Positions 45,142 through 53,313 of a stretch of 57,796 nt of DNA are shown here, piece by piece (the first letter of the stretch is position 1; every line of letters begins with the position of its first letter). The position numbers and the translations under genes are program-made. The notes beneath the pieces were generated by a model. It was not told the origin of the DNA and searched no databases. It saw nothing but the letters and a program-made list of their open reading frames with translations. Origin of the DNA: Alkalinema sp. CACIAM 70d. Its GTDB lineage: Bacteria; Cyanobacteriota; Cyanobacteriia; Leptolyngbyales; Leptolyngbyaceae. The stretch spans positions 1 through 57,796 of the forward strand of contig MUGG01000106.1 of NCBI GenBank assembly GCA_002148405.1. The letters run 5' to 3'.

Positions 45142-45955
45142 GAAAATCTCACACCCGTACCTTGAGTTTCAAAAATCAACAATTGGAATTTTTGATGGTC
45201 ACTAGTGATTAAAGTTCATTGAACTATTGCACTAACAGAGTGAGGAATTTCTAATCCTTAAAATTATGATTTCTCTATGCCTATCAGCCTCCTTAAATTT
45301 TCTTATCAGAAGCCATTGCTGAGAGGCTTGATTGATGATAATAGTTTTATTATTGAACTGTACAAAGCTATCTAAAAAATTCTATTACTTCCATGGAGGT
45401 TTGCAAGGAGCGATGAGAAATCCTGCGTAGAAGTTCTACGATCGGGGTGACAGCAGAACTCGCCTATCGTTCATTCATACGTTCATAGCCTTCCTTGAAG
45501 CGGGTTACTATTTTCTGTTTATTTCGATGTATTGCAAGTAATACCAAATCAACTTGTGATTGCAACCCATAACGATCCCCCTAAATCCCCGCACTACGCG
45601 CCGCTGCGCTAGAAATAAGGGGGACTTTGAGCTGAATTCCCCCTTGTTAAGGGGAGCTGGGGGAGATCGGATCTGTAGCAGTGATAAATCAATTTGGTAT
45701 GAAGCTTCTTGATTGACTGTATACCAGCAGGATTGGGCTTTGATTCGTATGAATGGAAGGGAGTCATGACTCCAGTTACTCGTTGAACGATACTAATTAA
45801 GCTGGAATCCCATTGGGATGATTGTCGCAAACTCAGTTTCTTGAATGATGCAATCGGCATTGCAAAAGTTGCTTCTCTTGCGTCTAATAGCCGTCATTCA
45901 AAATAATCTATCACGATCCATTACTGTCAATCTATTCCATGATTAGGCAAATCCT
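45142..45955. other. Intergenic region containing a MITE-like element
   Basis: About 810 bases before the mrp operon. Apart from the 160-bp element at 45541-45700 I see no gene; the promoter of the mrp genes should lie in the last 250 bases. Minus-strand frames inside the element are not convincing. Confidence 0.6.
45541..45700. mobile_element. MITE-like short inverted-repeat element
   Basis: 160 bp bounded by ATACCAAAT and its reverse complement ATTTGGTAT; over 26 terminal bases 19 match. The interior carries CCCCCTAAATCCCCG and the opposite GGGGGACTT/CCCCCTTGTTAAGGGG runs that can fold back. A second copy is cut by the window start. It has no coding capacity, so it would need a transposase in trans. 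A target duplication is not clear. Confidence 0.7.
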
Positions 45956-46294
45956 ATGGTGCTTGAAGCATTTGTTTTTGCAACGATCTTGTGTGGCTTT
46001 TTTGGCATCTTGCTGAAAAAGAATTTGGTCATGAAAATTATCGCGATGGATGTGATGAGCACTGGTGTCGTTACGTATTACGTGGTGATTGCAGGCCGGG
46101 ATGGGGTTTTCACACCCATCTTGACAGAGCCAGCCCCCGCAGGAGCCTACGCCGATCCAGTACCACAAGCGGTGATCTTGACCGCGATCGTAATTGGGCT
46201 ATCCATTCAGGCGCTCATGCTCGTCGGTGCCATGAAACTATCACGAGATAACCCGACCTTAGAGTGTCACGAGATCGAAAAGAGTAATACATGA
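45956..46294 (+). CDS. mrpC: Mrp Na+/H+ antiporter subunit C (NuoK-like)
   Basis: 112 residues with three membrane helices, the NuoK/MnhC fold: FATILCGFFGILLKKNLVMK, a second helix with STGVVTYYVV and a third with AVILTAIVIGLSIQALMLVG. It carries the acidic residue and small-residue helices of this complex I-related subunit. First gene of the seven-gene mrp set; its stop overlaps the next start as ATGA. The Mrp complex exports Na+ in exchange for protons and supports salt and alkaline tolerance. Confidence 0.9.
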   Translation: MVLEAFVFATILCGFFGILLKKNLVMKIIAMDVMSTGVVTYYVVIAGRDGVFTPILTEPAPAGAYADPVPQAVILTAIVIGLSIQALMLVGAMKLSRDNPTLECHEIEKSNT

Positions 46295-47793
46295 TGAATC
46301 ACTGGATTAACTATTGGACCCTTGCTTGGATTGCCTGTCCCTTTTTGCTCGGGTTCATTGTTTACCTGTTGCCCACCGTCAGCCGCTATGGTGCCCTATT
46401 GGGGGCATTGTCGTCTGCGGCCTATGCAACACAGCTTTTCCTGGCTCCATCCCCCGTTAATCTAAAGCTGCTGGATCATTTTGGTGTTAGCTTACTGCTT
46501 GATCCATTAACTGGATTTTTTATCTTAACCAATGCGTTAGTAACAGCAGCGGTGCTTTTCTATTGCTGGAAGCATGATAAATCTCCATTCTTCTATGCTC
46601 AAGTTTTACTGCTGCATGGCAGCGTTAACTCCGCTTTCGCCTGTGCAGACTTCATGAGCTTATATGTAGCCCTAGAAGTTATTAGCATTGCGACCTTTCT
46701 GTTAATCGCCTATCCCCGCAGCGATCGCTCCCTGTGGATTGGTTTACGCTACTTGTTTATCAGTAACGTGGCCATGTTGTTCTATCTGGTTGGAACGGTG
46801 CTGGTTTACAAAGCCCATCATTCCTTTGATTTTGCAGGGCTACGAGGAGCCCCCCCAGAAGCGATCGCCTTAATTCTTTTAGGATTATTGGTGAAGGGCG
46901 GCATCTTTGTTTCGGGTTTATGGTTGCCCCTGACCCACTCGGAATCCGATTCGCCTGTATCTGCATTGATGTCTGGCGTGGTCGTCAAAGCGGCCATCCT
47001 ACCCCTGGCGCGCTGTGCTCTATTGTTAGAAGAAATTGACCCGATCGTCCGCATTTTTGGGGTGGGCACGGCGGTCTTTGGCGTTGCCTATGCAGTGGTA
47101 GAAAAGGATGCCAAACGCATGTTGGCGTTTCATACGATTTCGCAATTAGGCTTCATTTTGGCTGCCCCAGAAGTGGGCGGATTCTATGCCCTTACCCATG
47201 GCCTGGTCAAAGCCGCCCTCTTCCTGATCGTCGGCCAGTTACCCAGCCGCAACCTCAAGGAATTGCAACATCAACCGATTCCCCTGGCACTCTGGGGGGC
47301 AGTGGTGGCAGCCAGCTTTTCCATCTCCGGGTTTCCCCTTTTGGCCGGATTTGGAGCCAAGGTATTAACCATGAAAAATCTCTTGCCCTGGCAAGTGGTA
47401 GGCATGAACATTGCCGCCTTGGGCACCGCCATCTCCTTCGCAAAATTTATTTTCCTACCCGTTCAAACCCCATCTTGGGCGCTGTCAGGGTCACCCAGCC
47501 CAAATCCGCCCGTCCCAGCCCAAAAACCGAGGCCCGTTCTGCCCTTGAGCTTCTGGGCCGCCATCTTGATATTACTAGGCGGCTTGGTGGGGGCCAATTT
47601 GGTCTACTACGACGCCTATACCCTGGAGAATGTGGTTAAACCCCTCGCCACGATCGGGCTAGGCTGGTTGGCTTATTGGTTTATCTTTCGTCGCTGGGTG
47701 GTGAAATTGCCCCGTATGTTTGAACAATTTGACCATCTCGTTGGGGTGATGAGTCTCAGTTTAGTCCTGTTATTTTGGATGGTGCTGACATGA
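46291..47793 (+). CDS. mrpD: Mrp antiporter subunit D (NuoN/NuoL-like)
   Basis: 500 residues with about 14 helices of the NADH-quinone oxidoreductase antiporter-like type. Marks: LYVALEVISIATFLLIAYP with the functional Glu near 132, SESDSPVSALMSGVVVKAAI (lysine channel) near 220, DAKRMLAFHTISQLGFIL near 272 and THGLVKAALFLIVGQL near 307 with another Lys. A Pro-rich loop near 405-415 separates the last helices. It is one of the two Na+/H+ translocating units in Mrp. Overlaps mrpC and mrpE by ATGA. Confidence 0.93.
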   Translation: MMNHWINYWTLAWIACPFLLGFIVYLLPTVSRYGALLGALSSAAYATQLFLAPSPVNLKLLDHFGVSLLLDPLTGFFILTNALVTAAVLFYCWKHDKSPFFYAQVLLLHGSVNSAFACADFMSLYVALEVISIATFLLIAYPRSDRSLWIGLRYLFISNVAMLFYLVGTVLVYKAHHSFDFAGLRGAPPEAIALILLGLLVKGGIFVSGLWLPLTHSESDSPVSALMSGVVVKAAILPLARCALLLEEIDPIVRIFGVGTAVFGVAYAVVEKDAKRMLAFHTISQLGFILAAPEVGGFYALTHGLVKAALFLIVGQLPSRNLKELQHQPIPLALWGAVVAASFSISGFPLLAGFGAKVLTMKNLLPWQVVGMNIAALGTAISFAKFIFLPVQTPSWALSGSPSPNPPVPAQKPRPVLPLSFWAAILILLGGLVGANLVYYDAYTLENVVKPLATIGLGWLAYWFIFRRWVVKLPRMFEQFDHLVGVMSLSLVLLFWMVLT

Positions 47794-48194
47794 TTGGACA
47801 TTTCATTTTCAGGTTAACCATTTGGTTGTTACTAACCGCTAATTTGAGTCTCGTTAACATTGCCATTGGGGTTGCCATTGCCATCTTCTTGCCTCGGGGC
47901 ACTGCTGCACCGGAACGCCTCAAAGATTTGCTACGGGGCTTAGGGAAAATCATTTTGGCCATTCCCCAAGCCTATGCCGAAGCCTTTGACCTAATCCTAC
48001 GGCCCCATACCCATGAAGAGATCGTGCTGGAGCGCGTTTCCTCCCGACGATCGCAAGGATTAGTCTTTTTAGACATTTTTCTGATCACCTTTACCCCCAA
48101 GACAACGGTTTTGAAATATCGCGATGAGGGTTGGTACGAAGTCCACCGTGTTTGTCGCAAACCCCGTGTGTCCAAACCTGAGGCTTTATCATGA
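47790..48194 (+). CDS. mrpE: Mrp antiporter subunit E
   Basis: 134 residues from the ATG at 47790, which overlaps the mrpD stop as ATGA; a TTG at 47775 is less likely. One N-terminal helix pair (FIFRLTIWLLLTANLSLVNI then GVAIAIFLP) and a cytoplasmic part with the family stretch RSQGLVFLDIFLITFTPKT and a VHRVCRKP end. MrpE assembles the small subunits with the large ones; it has no known catalytic residue. Confidence 0.88.
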   Translation: MIGHFIFRLTIWLLLTANLSLVNIAIGVAIAIFLPRGTAAPERLKDLLRGLGKIILAIPQAYAEAFDLILRPHTHEEIVLERVSSRRSQGLVFLDIFLITFTPKTTVLKYRDEGWYEVHRVCRKPRVSKPEALS

Positions 48195-48448
48195 TCCTCA
48201 ATCTATTTCTCTTTGCCATGATTGCGGCCTTATTGATTCCGCTGTACGAATCTTGGCGGAATGAAGATATTTGGCAAATGATGTTGGCTTTTTCCAGCGT
48301 TTCGACCAAAGCTGCGGTAATGGTTTTATTGATTTCTGTCTTACGAGATGACTGGATGATTGGCATTGTTGGTGTCATTGTCATAAGCGTGGGCAATGCA
48401 GGGTTAATGCTATTGGCACATATTGTGAAACAATTGGGAGAGCCGTAA
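48191..48448 (+). CDS. mrpF: Mrp antiporter subunit F
   Basis: 85 residues with three membrane helices: an N-terminal one with LFLFAMIAALLIPLYE, a second with FSSVSTKAAVMVLLISVL and a third with GIVGVIVISVGNAGLMLLA. It overlaps mrpE (ATGA) and mrpG (TAATG). The DD(W) acidic pair between helices II and III is kept, as in most MrpF proteins. Confidence 0.86.
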   Translation: MILNLFLFAMIAALLIPLYESWRNEDIWQMMLAFSSVSTKAAVMVLLISVLRDDWMIGIVGVIVISVGNAGLMLLAHIVKQLGEP

Positions 48449-48744
48449 TGCAGATACTAAGCTATGGTTGCATTGCCCTAGGACTTGTGTTTTGGTTTTG
48501 GGGAACATCATCCTTATTGAGTCGTCGATCGGTACTTTTTAAGCTGCATAATCTCTCAGTCTCCGATACGTTAGGCTCAATCAGCATCATGGTTGGGTTA
48601 TTGCTCCTGCGCCCCCGAGAATGGCCCCTTTTGCTCCTTGCAATTCTATCCCTCGTTTTCTGGAACACCATGCTGGGATATGTGCTGGCCTACTGCTCCA
48701 GCAGTCCGCGACTGGATTCACATCTGGAGAGAAATGATGACTGA
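48448..48744 (+). CDS. mrpG: Mrp antiporter subunit G
   Basis: 98 residues with three helices: YGCIALGLVFWFWGTSSL, the segment DTLGSISIMVGLLLLRP and LLLLAILSLVFWNTMLGYVL. The KLHNLSVSDTLG motif between helices one and two is the MrpG/MnhG mark. It overlaps the following gene by 11 bases. Confidence 0.86.
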   Translation: MQILSYGCIALGLVFWFWGTSSLLSRRSVLFKLHNLSVSDTLGSISIMVGLLLLRPREWPLLLLAILSLVFWNTMLGYVLAYCSSSPRLDSHLERNDD

Positions 48745-49378
48745 TAGTTATATTTACTGTATTGTAGCCTTGCTGCCCCTAGCGGCATCCATGGTCGTGG
48801 TGCAAACAAATCCTTACCATGCTTTGATTTTGCGGGGTGTGTTAGGGGCCATTTCAGCATTGATTTATGCAATCTTGGGGGCAGCAGATGTTGCATTAAC
48901 CGAAGCGTTAGTTGGAACATTACTGGCCGTCACGTTATATGCCATTACTGTTCGATCGTCGCTGGTGTTCCGTCTAGGTGTATTGCAACAGGAGGATGAA
49001 GCCATGCAGACCCACCCCGATGGTGTGGAACAGCATGATTTTCAACAGCTTCTGACAACCCTCCGTCGTCTTTTTAAGCCCTACGCCATGCAAGTAGAAT
49101 GGATCACTTACGACGATCGAGGGGCTTTGCTCAAAGCCATGAAAAACCGGGAAATTCATGCCACTTGGCTACCGGTAGACGATCTTACTTCCCCGATCTT
49201 GACCCACACGATCACCGTGCGTATCCCGCGTCTCTATGAGATCCTCCAATCCGGGATGGACTCTCCCAATGTTCGCTTAACCTATGTTGACTTAGGAACC
49301 TCTGTTAATTTAGGAACCTCGGTTGCAGCCCTCCCAACCCTGAATTCCGCCCCTGCAAATTCCCAGGAGAGACAGTGA
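48734..49378 (+). CDS. mrpA: Short MrpA-like subunit (DUF4040/MbhD-type core) with soluble tail
   Basis: 214 residues from the ATG at 48734, after a GGAGAG site at 48726. The first ~75 residues form three helices of the MbhD/DUF4040 type (LLPLAASMVVVQTNPYHALI, then GAISALIYAILGAADVALTE). The remaining ~135 residues are soluble and not found in the short domain itself, with a repeated LGTSVNLGTSV near the end that results from an 18-bp tandem duplication. This occupies the position of the C-terminal part of classical MrpA; the long N-terminal antiporter part is missing from the locus. Confidence 0.78.
   Translation: MMTDSYIYCIVALLPLAASMVVVQTNPYHALILRGVLGAISALIYAILGAADVALTEALVGTLLAVTLYAITVRSSLVFRLGVLQQEDEAMQTHPDGVEQHDFQQLLTTLRRLFKPYAMQVEWITYDDRGALLKAMKNREIHATWLPVDDLTSPILTHTITVRIPRLYEILQSGMDSPNVRLTYVDLGTSVNLGTSVAALPTLNSAPANSQERQ
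49286..49321. repeat. 18-bp in-frame tandem duplication in the mrpA-like gene
   Basis: GTTGACTTAGGAACCTCT is followed by GTTAATTTAGGAACCTCG. It adds six residues and keeps the frame. Confidence 0.85.
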
Positions 49379-50037
49379 TGAAATGGATTTATCTCATAGC
49401 GGGATTAGTTTTCTATGTCAAAATGCTGTGGATGGATAATCCACAGCCCACTTTACCGTTTTCTGCGGTGCAGGCGATCGCGCAAGATAGTGCTATCCCT
49501 AACGTTGTCTCAGGGATTATTTTATACAATCGTCTCTATGACACCATTTTTGAGGTAATTGTCTTTACGATCGCCATCATGGGAGCGCATTTTTTGCTGG
49601 CCAATGAGCGACCCTCGGTGCAAATTCACCAATTTACCGATTCTTCCTCCATGCTTCTGGCTCGGCTTGGTGCAACCATTGCAGCCTTAGTGGGAATTGA
49701 ATTAGCCATTCGAGGGCACCTGAGTCCCGGTGGAGGCTTTGCCGCAGGGGTTGCAGGGGGAACGGCGATCGGGCTGGTGGCCATGACATCCTCCCTAGAG
49801 GGCATGCAGGCTATCTATCAACGCTGGCGTGTCGCTACTTGGGAAAAAATTTCGGTTCTGGTTTTCATTGTGCTGGCCATGATCACCCTGGCAGGCATCG
49901 ACCTACCACGGGGCCAAATGGGCGAGCTGATCAGCGGTGGCATCATTCCCATTCTCAATATTCTAGTGGCAGTCAAAGTCGCGTTGGGCTCCTGGGCCGT
50001 CGTATTGCTGTTTATCCGCTATCGTGGACTGCTGTAG
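49378..50037 (+). CDS. mrpB: Mrp antiporter subunit B with MbhE-like N-terminus
   Basis: 219 residues from the ATG at 49378, which shares a base with the TGA of the gene before and follows an AGGAGAG site. The first ~80 residues match the MbhE-type segment (SGIILYNRLYDTIFEVIVFT). The rest is MrpB: ARLGATIAALVGIELAIRGH, then LSPGGGFAAGVAGGTAIGLV with the conserved HLSPGGGF loop, and three further helices. The fused layout is usual in cyanobacteria and archaea of the small-MrpA group. Last gene of the operon; convergent with the DUF928 gene. Confidence 0.9.
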   Translation: MKWIYLIAGLVFYVKMLWMDNPQPTLPFSAVQAIAQDSAIPNVVSGIILYNRLYDTIFEVIVFTIAIMGAHFLLANERPSVQIHQFTDSSSMLLARLGATIAALVGIELAIRGHLSPGGGFAAGVAGGTAIGLVAMTSSLEGMQAIYQRWRVATWEKISVLVFIVLAMITLAGIDLPRGQMGELISGGIIPILNILVAVKVALGSWAVVLLFIRYRGLL

Positions 50038-50073
50038 CACTGCCGTAGCAATGCGTTCCACCCAGGATGGGAG

Positions 50074-50925
50074 TCAACGGGCATTTAAAGGCGCAGGCCC
50101 TAACTCCGGCTGTACCGGGACGGCGTTGAGCGGGGCAAATCCAGCTTGGTCTAGTAACTGATTCCAGGCCGTCTGAGCATCCTGGTGCATCCTGTCCTGG
50201 CTCGTAGCAGGCGATCGTAAGACCTGACCTAAGGTTGCTAATGCATCAAACCAAATTCCCTGTTTAGCATAGATCATGGCTTTTTGTATTGGATCTTTCT
50301 GTTGGCGTAACTGTTGGAGCACAGGTAATTTGAGCGCAACCCGTGTGACGGAACCCTGCAAAGTAATTGGGGTATCAATGGTATCGACATTATTTGCGTC
50401 GATTCGTTGGCATTGCACCGAGAAAGACCATTGGTAGGACTGTCCCACCTTTAAGGCGGCTTGGTTTGGGAAGGCAATACTGGTGACTCCTGGCTCGATC
50501 GCGCGGGTTTGGAATCGTTGTTGTACCAAGGTGCCCGTTGCAGAATCCTTCAGGCGAATTTCTACGATTTCCTGATCAGCAAACCCCTCCGGTGCGTAAA
50601 TCCAGAGCGTGGGTCGATCGCTCACCGTTTGGCCCCACCGTGCTCTGGAGCGCAAGGAAGGTACGATCGCTTGCAGATTGGCGTAGCGATCGCAGTTCGT
50701 TCGCGAGCCTCCACCCTGGCCCCGACCTCCCGGCTCTCCACTGTTGGGCGGCGTGGGCGGATCCCATTGAATACTTTGGGACAGACTATTGCCATTGCCT
50801 GCGTTGCCATTCAGTTCAACAGATTGACCTTGGGTATTTCCAGGGCTAGAAATACTGAACACTATTGCTAAACTACCAGTCAACGAAATTAATAAATAGT
50901 GATAGTTAAACCTAAATAACATCAT
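50074..50925 (-). CDS. DUF928 secreted protein
   Basis: 283 residues. A hydrophobic N-terminus (LISLTGSLAIVFSISS) is a signal peptide or anchor. The mature part starts with Gly/Asn-rich sequence, then a beta-rich domain with SDRPTLWIYAPEGF and FRTRAIEPGVTSIAFP typical of DUF928. The C-terminal third is helical and may be TPR-like (PIQKAMIYAKQGIWFDALAT). The start overlaps the CHASE2 gene stop by four bases (ATGA), so the two are translationally coupled. Function is unknown; it likely works in the periplasm next to the CHASE2 domain encoded just upstream. Confidence 0.85.
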   Translation of the reverse strand: MMLFRFNYHYLLISLTGSLAIVFSISSPGNTQGQSVELNGNAGNGNSLSQSIQWDPPTPPNSGEPGGRGQGGGSRTNCDRYANLQAIVPSLRSRARWGQTVSDRPTLWIYAPEGFADQEIVEIRLKDSATGTLVQQRFQTRAIEPGVTSIAFPNQAALKVGQSYQWSFSVQCQRIDANNVDTIDTPITLQGSVTRVALKLPVLQQLRQQKDPIQKAMIYAKQGIWFDALATLGQVLRSPATSQDRMHQDAQTAWNQLLDQAGFAPLNAVPVQPELGPAPLNAR

Positions 50926-53288
50926 GACGGTATCACTCCAGGTCGCATTTCAAGATCAGACGATTTAAATTGAACAATACGGCTCAGACTGGAACTAATG
51001 AATAGTCCCATCAGAGGAGGAATCAACGGCACCCAAACTCCTTGCAGTAATAGGACATAACTCGTAATCAATAATAGACTCGAGCCGATAACCACCGCAC
51101 CGCACCAGTAACGCAACGATCGCAGCCCCACCCCCAGCACAGCCCCACCCAGCGACCAACCCACAATCCAAATCCCCTCTGCCCAAAAGGGCCAAGGTTG
51201 CAGGATGGGTCGTCGATCGAGCGCCAGACTGAGCAGTTGACTGACCATTTGGGCCTGCACCATCACACCGGGTAAGCGCTGGGCAAAGGCTTGGCCGTAG
51301 GGCGTCGGCCAGATGTCTCCCGTATTAGGCGTTACAACTCCCACGATTACAATACGATCGCGAAACAGATCTGGGTTGACTTCGCCCTTGAGGAATTGGG
51401 TCAGGGAAATTTGTCGCGTGACATTTTTAGGAGAAGCAGGCGATCCGACATTCCGATAATTCAGTAACAATTGGATTCCCGCCGCATCCACCGGCTGATA
51501 GCCCGACGATCGATTACCCAGTTTATTCACCACCGCTTGACCTAATTTCAACTGCTGTTGCGGGGTAAAGTCGATCGCCACGCCTTGGCTAGCTAAATAG
51601 CGAAACGCCAGTTGTGCACTAAAGGAATAACTAGCTGTGCAACGGGACGTTGATTGCGGAGACATCGAAATTAACTGGCGGCGGACAATGCCATCGGCAT
51701 CCTGAACGAAATCACTAAAGCCAACCTGTTTTCCCGGTGTTTCCGGTGGCGGGAGAATACCGCTAGCGTCATCCTGGGCATCGGGTCGTTTACAGATCGC
51801 CACTAAGCGATCGCCTTTTAGTAATTTCGCCAACTGCGGATCACTGGCGGAAAAATCCCGATAGATGTCTAACCCAATCACACGCGGTTGGGCTTGATTT
51901 AATTGGGTCAGGAGTTGCCGGGTGGTGCGATCGGACAGCGATCCGCGACGGGGTTCGTTGCCTTGGGCTTGAATGTCTTGGTCGCCGATCGTGACTACAA
52001 CAATGCGATCGTCCGGCGGTTCCACTGGGCGCAGCCGCATCAGCCCATCCCAAGCGGCTAATTCCACCGTTTGCAACCAACCTAAGGCCCGCACTGCAAG
52101 CACCAACCCAGCTACTAACGCCCCGCTGGCAAGCCCCATTGAGAGCGATCGTTTGGGTAATTGCGGCGAGGGGGCAGCCGCAACTGCACACCAATCCTGC
52201 CAACGGGGGGACGGTTCCGCTGGATTTTGGCACAGCACAGGCAACCACGAGGCGCAGGGATATTGGGCTTCAATCGCCTGCAATTTTTCCCGCGCTTCCC
52301 GCACGGCTAAATAGAGCGATTCTCCTGCCGAAAACGCGGTCAGGAAGTATTTGAGAAATTCCTGGGCCACCCGATCGGGAACAGGTTCCCGCATGACAAT
52401 CATCTGCGGAATGTGCAGTGTGGCCAAATCCTGAGCCAAGCCCAACCCATCACAGGAATTAAAAATTGCCAGTTTCAGCCCCTGTTCGATCGAGCGTCGT
52501 AGGCCATATTTCAAATCTTCGATCGTAATTTCTTCCTGGGGGTTCAGTTGCAGAATGCCTTGACTTTGGCTACTGCTATGGCCTGCGAAAAACAAAATAT
52601 CCCACGGCTGTTCCCAAAGCTGTTGATTCAACTGTTGTGAACTGGGTTCTACGAGGAAATGAACGTCCGCCTGGGGTAACTGATTCAGCAAAGTGCGATC
52701 GTGGTCAATTTCAATCCCTTGACTGTTACCTAAGATCGCGAGAATACGAACTTTTCGTGCTTGCACCACCTCCCGCTTCGTGAACGATCGACCATAATTG
52801 GGTGGATTCAGCGCCAATTCCGCGCGGGGATAATCGTCGAAAAATTGCCAATGTTCCCAGGGAAACCGCAGGATTTCCAACTGCTCTGCCAGAATCACTA
52901 ACTGCACTTCTTCAACAGGATTCAACTGGGTACGCAACTGACGATCGATGGCTTGGAAGGCCGGATCGCTGAGTGCTTGATTGAGCAAACGGTGCAATGT
53001 TTGGCAAAGGGTTTTAAATTCTGACTTGGACACATGGGTGACATCGGTTTCATCAATTTCAAAGACCGATCGCAAGGCCCCCAGCTGAGTTCCACCTAGG
53101 TGACGATACAGTGCTTGGTAGAGGTTGCGCCATTGCTGAGAACATTGATGCAGTTCCGGTAGAGCTGGGAGACTTCCCGTCACCTGAATGGGATTGGCTT
53201 GGGAATCCGTCCAAATTTGCGCCGCGATCGACGGAAATCCCTGCTGCCAATTGCCCTTCCCTAAATTTAAAACCACGAGCTGACTCAT
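50922..53288 (-). CDS. CHAT-CHASE2 membrane protein
   Basis: 788 residues, preceded by an AAGGAGA site. The N-terminal half is cytoplasmic and ends in a CHAT (caspase-like) domain with the catalytic pair His237 (FFAGHSSSQ) and Cys279 (IFNSCDG). A first membrane helix (about 382-402) leads to a CHASE2 sensor domain outside the membrane (about 405-690; VVVTIGDQDI, RVIGLDIYRDF), followed by three C-terminal helices (about 700-770). CHASE2 normally precedes a kinase or cyclase output. Here the only output is the CHAT domain ahead of it. A sensor-controlled protease is the natural reading; its substrate is unknown. Confidence 0.92.
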   Translation of the reverse strand: MSQLVVLNLGKGNWQQGFPSIAAQIWTDSQANPIQVTGSLPALPELHQCSQQWRNLYQALYRHLGGTQLGALRSVFEIDETDVTHVSKSEFKTLCQTLHRLLNQALSDPAFQAIDRQLRTQLNPVEEVQLVILAEQLEILRFPWEHWQFFDDYPRAELALNPPNYGRSFTKREVVQARKVRILAILGNSQGIEIDHDRTLLNQLPQADVHFLVEPSSQQLNQQLWEQPWDILFFAGHSSSQSQGILQLNPQEEITIEDLKYGLRRSIEQGLKLAIFNSCDGLGLAQDLATLHIPQMIVMREPVPDRVAQEFLKYFLTAFSAGESLYLAVREAREKLQAIEAQYPCASWLPVLCQNPAEPSPRWQDWCAVAAAPSPQLPKRSLSMGLASGALVAGLVLAVRALGWLQTVELAAWDGLMRLRPVEPPDDRIVVVTIGDQDIQAQGNEPRRGSLSDRTTRQLLTQLNQAQPRVIGLDIYRDFSASDPQLAKLLKGDRLVAICKRPDAQDDASGILPPPETPGKQVGFSDFVQDADGIVRRQLISMSPQSTSRCTASYSFSAQLAFRYLASQGVAIDFTPQQQLKLGQAVVNKLGNRSSGYQPVDAAGIQLLLNYRNVGSPASPKNVTRQISLTQFLKGEVNPDLFRDRIVIVGVVTPNTGDIWPTPYGQAFAQRLPGVMVQAQMVSQLLSLALDRRPILQPWPFWAEGIWIVGWSLGGAVLGVGLRSLRYWCGAVVIGSSLLLITSYVLLLQGVWVPLIPPLMGLFISSSLSRIVQFKSSDLEMRPGVIPS

Positions 53289-53313
53289 ACTGTCTCCTTC
53301 GTTTCGTCAGCCG

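Noticed and set aside
45609..45860. 83-residue minus-strand frame partly inside the MITE-like element
   Set aside because: Its C-terminus runs into the element and the rest has no recognisable feature.
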